A DNA stretch of 7,570 bases from an uncultured Bacteroides sp. (GTDB taxonomy: Bacteria > Bacteroidota > Bacteroidia > Bacteroidales > Bacteroidaceae), in NCBI GenBank assembly GCA_900557355.1, contig USSR01000332.1, positions 1-7,570 on the forward strand. Direction: 5' to 3'. The notes below the pieces were generated by a model. The model was not told where the DNA came from, searched no databases, and worked only from the letters and a program-made list of their open reading frames with translations. The position numbers were made by a program, and so were the translations under genes. Within the stretch, counting starts at the first letter, position 1. Each line of letters starts with the position of its first letter. This document shows positions 1 to 7,570 of the stretch, piece after piece.

Positions 1-52
1 TAGGCGGTGGTAGGAATTCATCACGGCTGTGACGAAGTAACTATATCGGTAG

Positions 53-84
53 CAAAGATAAACTATATCAGGGAGAAAAGCAAA
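53..84 (-). promoter_or_regulatory. Leftward Bacteroides-type promoter
   Basis: Read on the minus strand, TTTG (84-81) is followed by a 20-base spacer and TATCTTTG (60-53). This matches the Bacteroides vegetative promoter pattern, a -33 TTTG and a -7 TAnnTTTG about 19-21 bases apart. Transcription would begin near position 46 and run off the left edge. An ATG on the minus strand at 21-19 opens a frame that stays open for the 7 codons left in the window, but its identity cannot be judged. The promoter match is seen directly; activity is inferred. Confidence 0.5.
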
Positions 85-89
85 GTATT

Positions 90-145
90 CCTACTTGTTG
101 TAGGTATTTATATGCCTTGTTCTATTTGATAGATATAGGGCAAGG
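90..145. other. Two small stem-loops in gene-free DNA
   Basis: A perfect 5-bp stem (CCTAC 90-94 with GTAGG 100-104, 5-base loop) is followed by an 11-bp stem with a 9-base loop (115-125 with 135-145, counting two G-T pairs). Neither is followed by an immediate T-run, so neither looks like a standard intrinsic terminator. No reading frame here is convincing. They precede a series of further hairpins up to position 467. Confidence 0.4.
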
Positions 146-198
146 GAGAATTAAACTATTTTACTGTGATAACAGTGGCATTGTCTGAAAAATATAGT

Positions 199-206
199 TA
201 TATTTG
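199..206 (+). promoter_or_regulatory. Candidate -7 box upstream of structured leader
   Basis: TATATTTG matches the Bacteroides -7 consensus TAnnTTTG exactly. The best upstream element is TTG at 181-183, only 15 bases away instead of about 19-21, so the promoter is incomplete by consensus. If used, transcription would begin near 213 and give a leader of about 270 nt before the small gene at 481, containing the long hairpin at 261-426 and the hairpin at 435-467. Confidence 0.35.
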
Positions 207-207
207 T

Positions 208-242
208 AGCGTGTCTTCAGAGAGAAGATACGTTTACTTTTG
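208..242 (+). terminator. Hairpin with T-rich tail, terminator- or attenuator-like
   Basis: Positions 208-218 pair with 224-234 around the 5-base loop AGAGA, giving 11 bp with two G-T pairs. The stem runs into an interrupted T-rich stretch, TTTACTTTT (233-241). That resembles an intrinsic terminator for rightward transcription, but the stem begins directly after the -7 box at 199-206, so it could equally be the 5' hairpin of a structured RNA or lie partly upstream of the transcript start. Confidence 0.3.
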
Positions 243-260
243 AATTGGAGAAAGTGTTTT

Positions 261-426
261 TATTATCTGCCTTAGAAAATCTGGTAAATTTGGTAATCGC
301 AGATAATAAGTAACTGGTCTCCACGTCCATGTCGTATATATATATATTTGTTATATACCCCAACGGGCGTGGAGCTATTGCTTATTATTCGATTACGGGC
401 TTACCAGAGCCTTCTAGGGGATAGTA
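261..426. repeat. 166-nt rod-like imperfect inverted repeat
   Basis: Nearly the whole segment folds back on itself. Seven stems follow in order: 261-267/420-426, 270-277/412-419, 280-287/401-408, 293-299/390-396, 302-310/381-389, 319-328/365-374 and 334-340/352-358. Together they give about 56 pairs, four of them G-T. Internal loops are small; the largest is 311-318 against 375-380. The apical loop is 341-351 and AT-rich. There is no open frame of note across it. It could be a structured RNA (long leader hairpin or free small RNA) or a remnant of a palindromic mobile element of MITE type. No clear target-site duplication was found at the ends. The pairing is seen directly; the role is unknown. 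Confidence 0.7.
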
Positions 427-434
427 CAGTAATA

Positions 435-467
435 GTTTCCGCGCCTTTTTTATTGGCAAACGGGAAC
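435..467 (+). promoter_or_regulatory. Hairpin just upstream of the small gene's start
   Basis: GTTTCCG (435-441) pairs with CGGGAAC (461-467) including one T-G pair. A short inner stem, 443-445 with 455-457, closes a T-rich loop (446-454). The hairpin ends 13 bases before the ATG at 481, leaving only the A/T-rich stretch 468-480 as ribosome entry site. It is not followed by a T-run, so termination here is unlikely; an effect on translation initiation is possible but inferred. Confidence 0.35.
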
Positions 468-480
468 ACATAATTAAAAA

Positions 481-834
481 ATGATAGTTATGAGTGACCT
501 TACTTGTTCCTGTTCCTGCCTGATGAAGCACGATTTAGAACGCTCCGTCGACAAGCTTAGTTTTATGAAAGAAAACTGGCCTAGCTTTGCAAATATTGAA
601 AGCGTAGACCAATTGTCAAAAGCTGAATTGCAGTGTTCTCTCTGTTTATTGAATATAGTGATAGACGGGCTGTCTAAAGATGAATTCTCATGTCCGAATA
701 AAGAACTTATCCATTTGGTTATCATGTATGTGTATATACAGGAAAGGTTCGATTTATGTGAAATCAAAGAACTGCATACTAAATTGGTGATGGCTCCTGT
801 GAAGAAAAGAAAAAAATGGCTCTCTAAGTCATAG
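481..834 (+). CDS. Small cysteine-rich protein of unknown function, 117 residues
   Basis: I do not recognise this protein. It has 7 cysteines in 117 residues: a CxCxC cluster at residues 9-13, a CxxC pair at 52-55, and single Cys at 71 and 93. That could suggest metal binding or redox function, but no known motif fits. The middle (about 45-103) looks like amphipathic helices, and the C-terminus is strongly basic (residues 108-112, KKRKK). There is no signal peptide or membrane segment, so it is probably cytoplasmic. The start at 481 follows an A/T-rich stretch typical of Bacteroides; an in-frame ATG at 490 is an alternative that removes three residues. A longer frame on the opposite strand (474-1091) is judged a shadow because it is rich in S, F, I and L and overlaps the end of the GH3 gene in another frame. 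The gene stands alone, preceded by a heavily structured leader and converging on the GH3 gene, so it is probably not part of the polysaccharide locus. Confidence 0.6.
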   Translation: MIVMSDLTCSCSCLMKHDLERSVDKLSFMKENWPSFANIESVDQLSKAELQCSLCLLNIVIDGLSKDEFSCPNKELIHLVIMYVYIQERFDLCEIKELHTKLVMAPVKKRKKWLSKS

Positions 835-881
835 TTATTCAGGTTGTCTTTGCAAAAATGTGATGAAAGTAGTGCTTTTGC

Positions 882-982
882 GGTGATAGGTGACAGATGT
901 GGTGATAGGTTGAAAAACAACCTATCACCGCCGGAAACCTCGATGAATAAGGTATTTGATTGCCGTTGGTGATAGGTGATAG
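882..982. repeat. GGTGATA-based intergenic repeat with 12-bp perfect hairpin
   Basis: The 7-base unit GGTGATA and close variants occur at 882-888, 889-895 (GGTGACA), 901-907, 968-974 and 975-981, several in tandem. An inverted copy, CCTATCACC, lies at 921-929. GGTGATAGGTTG (901-912) pairs perfectly with 918-929 around a loop of five A, giving a 12-bp stem. The 921-929 arm could instead pair with GGTGATAGG at 968-976 or at 882-890, so alternative folds are possible. The repeat fills the gap between two convergent genes, where it may act in bidirectional transcription ending. No T-run follows the main hairpin; a T6 run sits further on at 993-998. The layout also resembles dispersed REP-like intergenic repeats. 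Confidence 0.65.
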
Positions 983-1014
983 AGAAAAGTGATTTTTTAT
1001 ATATGAGAAGAAGC

Positions 1015-3375
1015 TTATTTGCGAAGAGTATTTTTATTCGGAGTATTCCACACTTTCGTCTGATCGCATACAATATCAATCCATTGGTCACCGCATTTGA
1101 TCTTGAAATCTCCTTTTTCTAGTCTCCATTTACCGTCATACCCGACAAATGCCAAATCGCTTCCTTTTAGTTTCAACGTAACAGTCTTTGTTTCTCCCGG
1201 TTTCAAAGAGATCTTTTCAAAGTTCCGCAGGCGGATATTGTCCGGTGTACTGCTTGCCACCAGATCTTTAGAGAATAACAACACACTTTCTTTTCCGGCA
1301 ACTTTGCCCGTATTGGTTACATCAATCGTGAATATCAGTTCATCATCGGCATTGAAAGTCGGTTTGTTTACTTTTAGGTTATTATATTTATAATTGGTAT
1401 AGCTTAATCCGAAGCCGAACGGCCATTGAATATCCATCACCGAATCATAATTGTAGTTACCTCCCATTTGCCCCATATTTTCACAAGGCTTGTAGTCATA
1501 AGTCGCCAAAGCGTTGATTAGGCGGGGATAAGTAAACGGCATTTTTCCACTGAAGTTGGCATCACCGGCCAATAAGTTAGCAAGTGCATCGCCACCGTAA
1601 TTGCTTGGCAGCATGATGTTGACGACAGCTTTTGCCAAAGGCTCTATGTCATTGATAATACGCGGACGTCCCTGGTTCAGAACCAGAACGATAGGTTTAC
1701 CCGTAGCGGCCAGAGCCTTAACCAGATTGCGCTGATTTTCCGATAAGGTAAGATCCGTCAGGTTGCCGGGAGTTTCGCAATAAGAGTTTTCGCCAATGCA
1801 GGCGATGATAATATCTGCCTGTGCTGCCGCTGCTATCGGTTTTTCAATTTCCGGTTTGTTTTCTTCCCACCAGTTATCGTTTTTGTAAGGAGCATAGGTG
1901 ACTCCCGGTTCGTAGATAATATTCTCTTTTCCGTATTTCTCACACAAAGCCTCGTAGATTGTATGATATGCCTGCGTGTAATCATCGGCAACGTGTCCCT
2001 GCCAGCTATACGACCATCCGCCATTCAGGCAACGCATGGAGTTTGCGTTCGGCCCGGTCAGCAGAATCTTTTTGCCTTTCGCTATCGGCAGGGTATGTGC
2101 GTCATTCTTCAATAACACTTCCGATTCTTCGGCAGCCTGGAGGGCAACGGCCGCAAATTCCTTAGAACCGAACTTGTCATACTTCTTAATGTCCCAATAC
2201 GGATTGTCGAATAATCCCAGACGATATTTCAAACGCAACACACGGGCTACTGCATCGTCGATGCGTTCCATAGATACTTCTCCTTCTTCAACCAACTCTT
2301 TCAGATAATCGCAGAAACTCACTTCGTAAGGAACCATTGACATGTCGATTCCGGCATTGATGGCAATCTTGATAGCTTCTTTCTTGGTGGCAGCAATGTG
2401 ATCCCGGGTACAGAGATTGTTAATGTCCGCCCAGTCTGTTACAATCAGACCGTCCCAGTTCAGGTCTTCTTTCAGCCATTCGGTCAGTAATTCACGGTTG
2501 GCATGAAAAGGCAGGCCGTTGTCAACGCCAGAATTCACCATCACGCTCAATGCACCATGACGCACGGCAGCCAGGAAAGGAGCGAAGTGTTTTTCACGCA
2601 TATCGCTGCGTGAGATGGAAGAAGGAGTACGGTCTTTCCCGGAAACGGGTACACCGTAACCCATATAGTGCTTCATACAGGCAGCTACATGGTATGCTCC
2701 GATGCGGTTCGGGTCTTCTCCCTGAAATCCCTTTACGGCCGACACGCCCATTTCTGCATTTACATAACAATCTTCTCCATAGTTTTCCCACATACGTGCC
2801 CAGCGCGGGTCACGACCTAAATCGACAACCGGGGCAAACGTCCAGGGGATGCACCCTGCTTTGGTTTCATAGGCAGATATTTCGGCACTTTTCCTTGTCA
2901 GTTCCCGGTTGAAAGTGGCTCCCATGTTGATGCCTTGCGGAAACATTGTTCCGTCCAGCGTGTAGGTCGTCCCATGAATCTGGTCTACTCCATAGATGCA
3001 CGGGATACCGATTTCTTTCATTGATTTCTCCTGTATCTGCTTGATGGCTTCCGCCCACTTCTCCTTCTTCTGTGCTACTCCCAGAGGGACATTCAGTAGT
3101 GAGCCTACCTTATATTTACCGATAACCGTGTCGAGCATCGCCTCGCTTAGACAGAATCCTTTCTCACGGCTGGTTTCAAGGTCAGACACCACATCAATGG
3201 TGATTTCACACATCTGACCGATCTTCTGTTCGAGGGTCATTCTCTGAAGCCATTGCCGGATGTTAGCTTCAATAGCCGGATCGGCTGGGATGGCGGGAGG
3301 GGTAGCCTGCGCGTGAGTTGTAAGGCAGGTACCGGCAAAGGCTGATACTAATACCATTTTCTTAATGCTTTTCAT
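1015..3375 (-). CDS. Secreted GH3 beta-glycosidase (beta-glucosidase/beta-xylosidase type)
   Basis: This 786-residue protein is a complete glycoside hydrolase family 3 enzyme, a retaining exo-acting glycosidase that releases terminal beta-linked sugars. Residues 1 to about 22-24 form a Sec signal peptide ending at THAQA without a lipobox, so a periplasmic location is likely. The (beta/alpha)8 domain spans about 35-400, with the substrate-site motif GVDQIHG (129-135), RDPRWAR (188-194), KHYMGYG (235-241) and the predicted nucleophile Asp314 in IVTDWADI. The alpha/beta sandwich spans about 415-625; Glu534 in SYCETPG is the likely acid/base by analogy with barley ExoI. A C-terminal fibronectin-III-like domain covers about 675-765. 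The order and length are typical of Bacteroides enzymes such as BoGH3B of the xyloglucan locus, but specificity (glucose or xylose) cannot be fixed from sequence. It is transcribed away from the GH43-SusC genes. The start has a leader peptide directly after it and an A-rich stretch before it. Confidence 0.95.
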   Translation of the reverse strand: MKSIKKMVLVSAFAGTCLTTHAQATPPAIPADPAIEANIRQWLQRMTLEQKIGQMCEITIDVVSDLETSREKGFCLSEAMLDTVIGKYKVGSLLNVPLGVAQKKEKWAEAIKQIQEKSMKEIGIPCIYGVDQIHGTTYTLDGTMFPQGINMGATFNRELTRKSAEISAYETKAGCIPWTFAPVVDLGRDPRWARMWENYGEDCYVNAEMGVSAVKGFQGEDPNRIGAYHVAACMKHYMGYGVPVSGKDRTPSSISRSDMREKHFAPFLAAVRHGALSVMVNSGVDNGLPFHANRELLTEWLKEDLNWDGLIVTDWADINNLCTRDHIAATKKEAIKIAINAGIDMSMVPYEVSFCDYLKELVEEGEVSMERIDDAVARVLRLKYRLGLFDNPYWDIKKYDKFGSKEFAAVALQAAEESEVLLKNDAHTLPIAKGKKILLTGPNANSMRCLNGGWSYSWQGHVADDYTQAYHTIYEALCEKYGKENIIYEPGVTYAPYKNDNWWEENKPEIEKPIAAAAQADIIIACIGENSYCETPGNLTDLTLSENQRNLVKALAATGKPIVLVLNQGRPRIINDIEPLAKAVVNIMLPSNYGGDALANLLAGDANFSGKMPFTYPRLINALATYDYKPCENMGQMGGNYNYDSVMDIQWPFGFGLSYTNYKYNNLKVNKPTFNADDELIFTIDVTNTGKVAGKESVLLFSKDLVASSTPDNIRLRNFEKISLKPGETKTVTLKLKGSDLAFVGYDGKWRLEKGDFKIKCGDQWIDIVCDQTKVWNTPNKNTLRK

Positions 3376-3412
3376 GAGTTGATATTTTTAGAGTGAGACT
3401 TAAAATCTACCA

Positions 3413-3443
3413 CAAATGTAGAAAGATTTGCAGTCACTCGAAA
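3413..3443 (-). promoter_or_regulatory. Probable promoter of the GH3 gene
   Basis: On the minus strand TACATTTG (3420-3413) matches the Bacteroides -7 box. The -33 region is weaker: TTTCG (3443-3439) lies 18 bases upstream instead of a clean TTTG. Transcription would begin near 3406, giving a leader of roughly 30 nt before the GH3 start codon at 3375. A weak -33 element would fit dependence on an activator, which is inference. Confidence 0.45.
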
Positions 3444-3505
3444 GGGCGAAATGCAATTGAATACATATGATGCCCCAATAAGATACATTTTGTGCGTATG
3501 GGTAA

Positions 3506-5179
<1,674 letters not shown>

Positions 5180-5183
5180 GGAG

Positions 5184-5221
5184 AAAACAAATGAATCCCC
5201 TTTATAAAACAAATTCACCCC
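5184..5221 (+). promoter_or_regulatory. 22-bp-spaced direct repeat, candidate regulator site
   Basis: AAAACAAAT occurs at 5184-5192 and again at 5206-5214, each followed after 3-4 bases by CCCC (5197-5200 and 5218-5221). The 22-bp period is about two helical turns, so both copies face the same side of the DNA. A degenerate third copy, AAAAC with CCC, is at 5231-5241. The pair lies about 64 bp upstream of the SusC -7 box, a reasonable place for an activator such as an HTCS or AraC-type regulator. The repeat is seen; binding is inferred. Confidence 0.45.
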
Positions 5222-5284
5222 ATCGTTTCCAAAACGCTCCCTATATGAATAACATTACAGAAGCGAAGTTATATGTTGAATATA

Positions 5285-5292
5285 TAATTTTG
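5285..5292 (+). promoter_or_regulatory. Candidate -7 box of the susC-like gene
   Basis: TAATTTTG matches TAnnTTTG and lies 47 bases before the start codon at 5340, implying a leader of about 40 nt. No TTTG stands at the usual -33 distance, as expected for an activator-dependent promoter of a polysaccharide locus. Confidence 0.45.
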
Positions 5293-5339
5293 TAGTGTAG
5301 AAAACAATATGTTTTTAAATTAACTATTAAACAATAACC

Positions 5340-7570
5340 ATGAGTAAACACTTTTTTAGAAAATGCACATTTGTGCATCTCTTTAGCTTTTCGGTAATCA
5401 TTCTATTATGTTTGCCGATAATGGCTGTGAAGGCTGCTCCTTCACAAACTTCAACTGTCAGTGGTGTAGTTACCTCGGCTACTGATGAGTTGCCTCTGGT
5501 GGGGGTCAGTGTCTTGGTGAAGGAGACAGCCAATGGAACGATAACCGATATGGACGGAAATTTCAAGCTGAATGTGGTATCCGGCCAGACTTTAGTCTTC
5601 TCTTATATAGGGTACGTTACGCAGGAAATCGTTGTGACGGGTCAGAAATCGCTCAATGTAATATTAAAGGAAGATACCGAAATCCTTGATGAAGTAGTGG
5701 TGGTGGGTTATGGTGTGCAGAAAAAGAAACTGGTAACCGGTGCAACGGTACAGGTGAAGGGTGAGAGTCTTGCCAAGATGAACACCAATAGCCCTTTGCA
5801 AGGTATGCAAGGACAGACACCTGGAGTGAACATCTCTTCCACTTCCGGTCAGCCGGGTTCGGACATGAAAGTCAGTATTCGTGGTCTGGGTACTGTCGGA
5901 AATTCCAGTCCGCTGTATCTTATTGATGGTGTGGGCGGCGATATTTCCACTTTGAATCCTGCTGATATAGAAAGTATTGATATATTAAAGGATGCAGCTT
6001 CGGCAGCTATTTATGGTGCGCAGGCAGCCAATGGTGTAGTGTTGATTACCACAAAATCGGGCAAGGAAGGAAAGGCGCAAATTTCCTTTGATGCCTATTA
6101 CGGTGTGCAGACTGTGGCACGTAAGATAAATATGCTGAACGCGAAGGAATACATGACCATTATGGACGAGCAGGCAGTTAATTCCGGAAATGCGCCTTAT
6201 GATTGGAGTTCATTTCGGAGTATTTATGATGCTAATGGGAATGTACACGACACGGACTGGATAGACTCGATGTTTAAAGATAATGCCAGAACGCAGAGTT
6301 ATACATTGGGTATCACCGGAGGTTCGCAGACTTCCACTTATGCCTTATCGTTGGGGTATATGAGTCAGGAAGGGGTAGTGGGCGGTAAGGACGTTTCGAA
6401 CTATGAACGTTACAACTTCCGCATCAATTCCGAGCATAAGATATTCAAGGATTCGGATTTGCTGAAAGTGGGCGAGCAGGTCAGCTTCGTCTACAAAATG
6501 AACAATGGCATTTCAGTATCCGACCAATATAACAATACTTTGCGCGGTGCATTTGCCACTTCGCCGCTTGCTCCAATCTATAGCGATAACAATGCTTATG
6601 ATTCTTCTTATAACGATACATCGAACTCCGATTGGTATAACGGTGACGGCAATCCTTATGGTTCAATGATGACCAACAGCAACAACGAGAACAAGACGGC
6701 AACATTCTCCGGCAATGTATATGCCGAACTGCAACCAGTCAGGAACTTGAAGTTGAGAAGCGTATTCGGAGCAGTGTACGGTTCTTCGGAATACCGTAGT
6801 TTCAATCCGCTTTATCAATTCTCAATTTATACTTATAATACGACCCGTACATCAGCCACCCAAAATATGAATCATTCTTTAGGAATGACCTGGACTAATA
6901 CGGCTGCTTATGACTGGACATGCGGCAAACATGCATTCAATGCTTTAGTCGGAATGGAAGTATATCGCTATTCTGGTACTTATCTGCAGGCCAAAACCGG
7001 AGCATTGAGAGAAGGCTTTGACGATTGGGATCATGCCTATGTAGGTAATGGTACAGCTTCGAGCGCCGATGACGGGATGTCTGTCGATGGATATCCGCAT
7101 GATGAAAGTCGCTCTGTTTCTTACTTTGGACGTTTCGGATGGAACTGGAAGGAAACCTATATGCTGAATGCTACCTTGCGTGCTGATGGCTCATCGAAGT
7201 TTGCACGTGGCAACCGTTATGGTGTATTTCCATCTATATCTGCGGGATGGACCCTCTCAAATGAAAAGTTCATGCAGAATACTCAGAATTGGCTTGATTA
7301 TCTGAAGTTGCGTGCAAGTTGGGGGCAAGTCGGCAATCAGAACATTGATAATTACCAGTATACGGCTCCTATCACCTCTTCCAATACCCATTACATCTTC
7401 GGAACAACCGATGGTGCTCCGGCACAGTCCGGTTACTGGGGGGCATATCCTAGCCGTCTGGCCAATGAGAACGTAACTTGGGAAACCTCGGAACAGACCA
7501 ATATAGGTATTGATGCACGTTTTTTAAAAAGCCGTTTGAGTCTGACCGCCGATTTCTATATCAAGACAAA
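5340..7570 (+). CDS. SusC-like TonB-dependent outer-membrane transporter, 3' end outside window
   Basis: The frame is open from ATG 5340 through the right edge: 743 codons of a protein family that usually has about 1000 residues. It is the outer-membrane porin of Sus-type systems, importing oligosaccharides with a SusD lipoprotein using TonB energy. Residues 1-32 are a signal peptide (cleavage near VKA-A). Residues about 38-112 form a carboxypeptidase-regulatory-like beta-sandwich domain. The TonB box is DEVVVVGYG (117-125), followed by the plug domain to about residue 245, with the family-typical IRGLGTVGNSSPLYLIDGV and AAIYGAQAANGVVLITT segments. The rest is beta-barrel. There is no STN domain between signal peptide and TonB box, so an anti-sigma partner is not expected and control by an HTCS or other regulator is more likely. 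Start choice is supported by the A-rich stretch before 5340 and the signal peptide. A susD gene would be expected next, but is not in the window. Confidence 0.95.
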   Translation, partial: MSKHFFRKCTFVHLFSFSVIILLCLPIMAVKAAPSQTSTVSGVVTSATDELPLVGVSVLVKETANGTITDMDGNFKLNVVSGQTLVFSYIGYVTQEIVVTGQKSLNVILKEDTEILDEVVVVGYGVQKKKLVTGATVQVKGESLAKMNTNSPLQGMQGQTPGVNISSTSGQPGSDMKVSIRGLGTVGNSSPLYLIDGVGGDISTLNPADIESIDILKDAASAAIYGAQAANGVVLITTKSGKEGKAQISFDAYYGVQTVARKINMLNAKEYMTIMDEQAVNSGNAPYDWSSFRSIYDANGNVHDTDWIDSMFKDNARTQSYTLGITGGSQTSTYALSLGYMSQEGVVGGKDVSNYERYNFRINSEHKIFKDSDLLKVGEQVSFVYKMNNGISVSDQYNNTLRGAFATSPLAPIYSDNNAYDSSYNDTSNSDWYNGDGNPYGSMMTNSNNENKTATFSGNVYAELQPVRNLKLRSVFGAVYGSSEYRSFNPLYQFSIYTYNTTRTSATQNMNHSLGMTWTNTAAYDWTCGKHAFNALVGMEVYRYSGTYLQAKTGALREGFDDWDHAYVGNGTASSADDGMSVDGYPHDESRSVSYFGRFGWNWKETYMLNATLRADGSSKFARGNRYGVFPSISAGWTLSNEKFMQNTQNWLDYLKLRASWGQVGNQNIDNYQYTAPITSSNTHYIFGTTDGAPAQSGYWGAYPSRLANENVTWETSEQTNIGIDARFLKSRLSLTADFYIKT

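Noticed and set aside
1..129. Rightward open frame from the left edge ending in TGA at 127-129
   Set aside because: The frame opens directly after a TAG at 1-3 and has no early ATG. It is about 41 codons with no recognisable feature and overlaps an opposing consensus promoter.
343..350. TATATTTG inside the apical part of the long hairpin as a promoter -7 box
   Set aside because: It matches the consensus but is part of an AT alternation, and there is no TTTG or TTG near the -33 distance.
261..426. Invertible promoter (phase-variation switch) as explanation of the inverted repeat
   Set aside because: Bacteroides invertible promoters have short inverted repeats flanking an unpaired promoter segment. 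Here pairing runs through the whole element with only an 11-base apical loop, leaving no promoter-bearing spacer.
882..982. CRISPR array
   Set aside because: The repeats are 7-15 bases, irregularly spaced, partly tandem and include an inverted copy; there are no uniform spacers and no cas genes.
474..1091. A 205-codon open frame on the minus strand opposite the small gene
   Set aside because: Its composition is rich in S, F, I and L with no domain signs, it covers the repeat region and overlaps the GH3 3' end in another frame. The plus-strand frame at 481 has a more protein-like composition and a better start context.
1833..3217. Several open frames of 60-120 codons within the GH3 gene on both strands
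   Set aside because: They overlap a full-length enzyme with intact catalytic motifs, lack plausible starts and have compositions expected of shadow frames.
3301..3375. Lipoprotein signal in the GH3 leader (Cys17)
   Set aside because: The residues before Cys17 (A14 G15 T16) do not match a lipobox, and a good Sec cleavage site follows at residues 22-24.

Overview
The window looks like chromosomal DNA of a gut Bacteroides (order Bacteroidales). The evidence is a SusC-type TonB-dependent transporter, secreted GH3 and GH43 glycosidases, Bacteroides-type promoter boxes (TAnnTTTG) and A-rich rather than Shine-Dalgarno translation starts. It holds one edge of a polysaccharide utilization locus (PUL), bordered on the left by a gene-poor region rich in inverted repeats.

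Layout. Positions 1-480 hold no credible gene but are dense in hairpins. They contain a well-formed leftward promoter (53-84), small stem-loops (90-104, 115-145, 208-234), a 166-nt rod-like imperfect palindrome (261-426), and a last hairpin (435-467) just before a small rightward gene. Positions 481-834 encode an unrecognised 117-residue cysteine-rich protein. Positions 835-1014 are a convergent intergenic gap with copies of a GGTGATA-based repeat, one pair forming a perfect 12-bp hairpin. Positions 1015-3375 (minus strand) encode a full-length secreted GH3 beta-glycosidase. Positions 3376-3613 are a divergent promoter region. Positions 3614-5179 (plus) encode a secreted GH43 enzyme of the beta-xylosidase / alpha-L-arabinofuranosidase type. 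Positions 5180-5339 are a SusC leader with a 22-bp-spaced direct repeat and a -7 box. Positions 5340-7570 (plus) encode a SusC-like porin that runs off the right edge; a SusD partner would be expected beyond it.

How the genes fit together. In the Sus paradigm, SusC (with SusD) imports oligosaccharides across the outer membrane. The GH43 enzyme would remove xylose or arabinose units and the GH3 enzyme would release terminal sugars, both after export from the cytoplasm. This suggests a hemicellulose-type target (xylan, arabinoxylan or xyloglucan), but the exact glycan cannot be read from these genes alone. The SusC protein has no STN domain, so direct control by an ECF-sigma/anti-sigma pair is unlikely. 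The direct repeat in front of it fits a two-component (HTCS) or similar DNA-binding regulator encoded elsewhere.

The most unusual part is the left 1 kb: a long rod-shaped hairpin inside a multi-hairpin leader, an orphan Cys-rich small protein, and a repeat that can form alternative hairpins. None of it matches a system I recognise.
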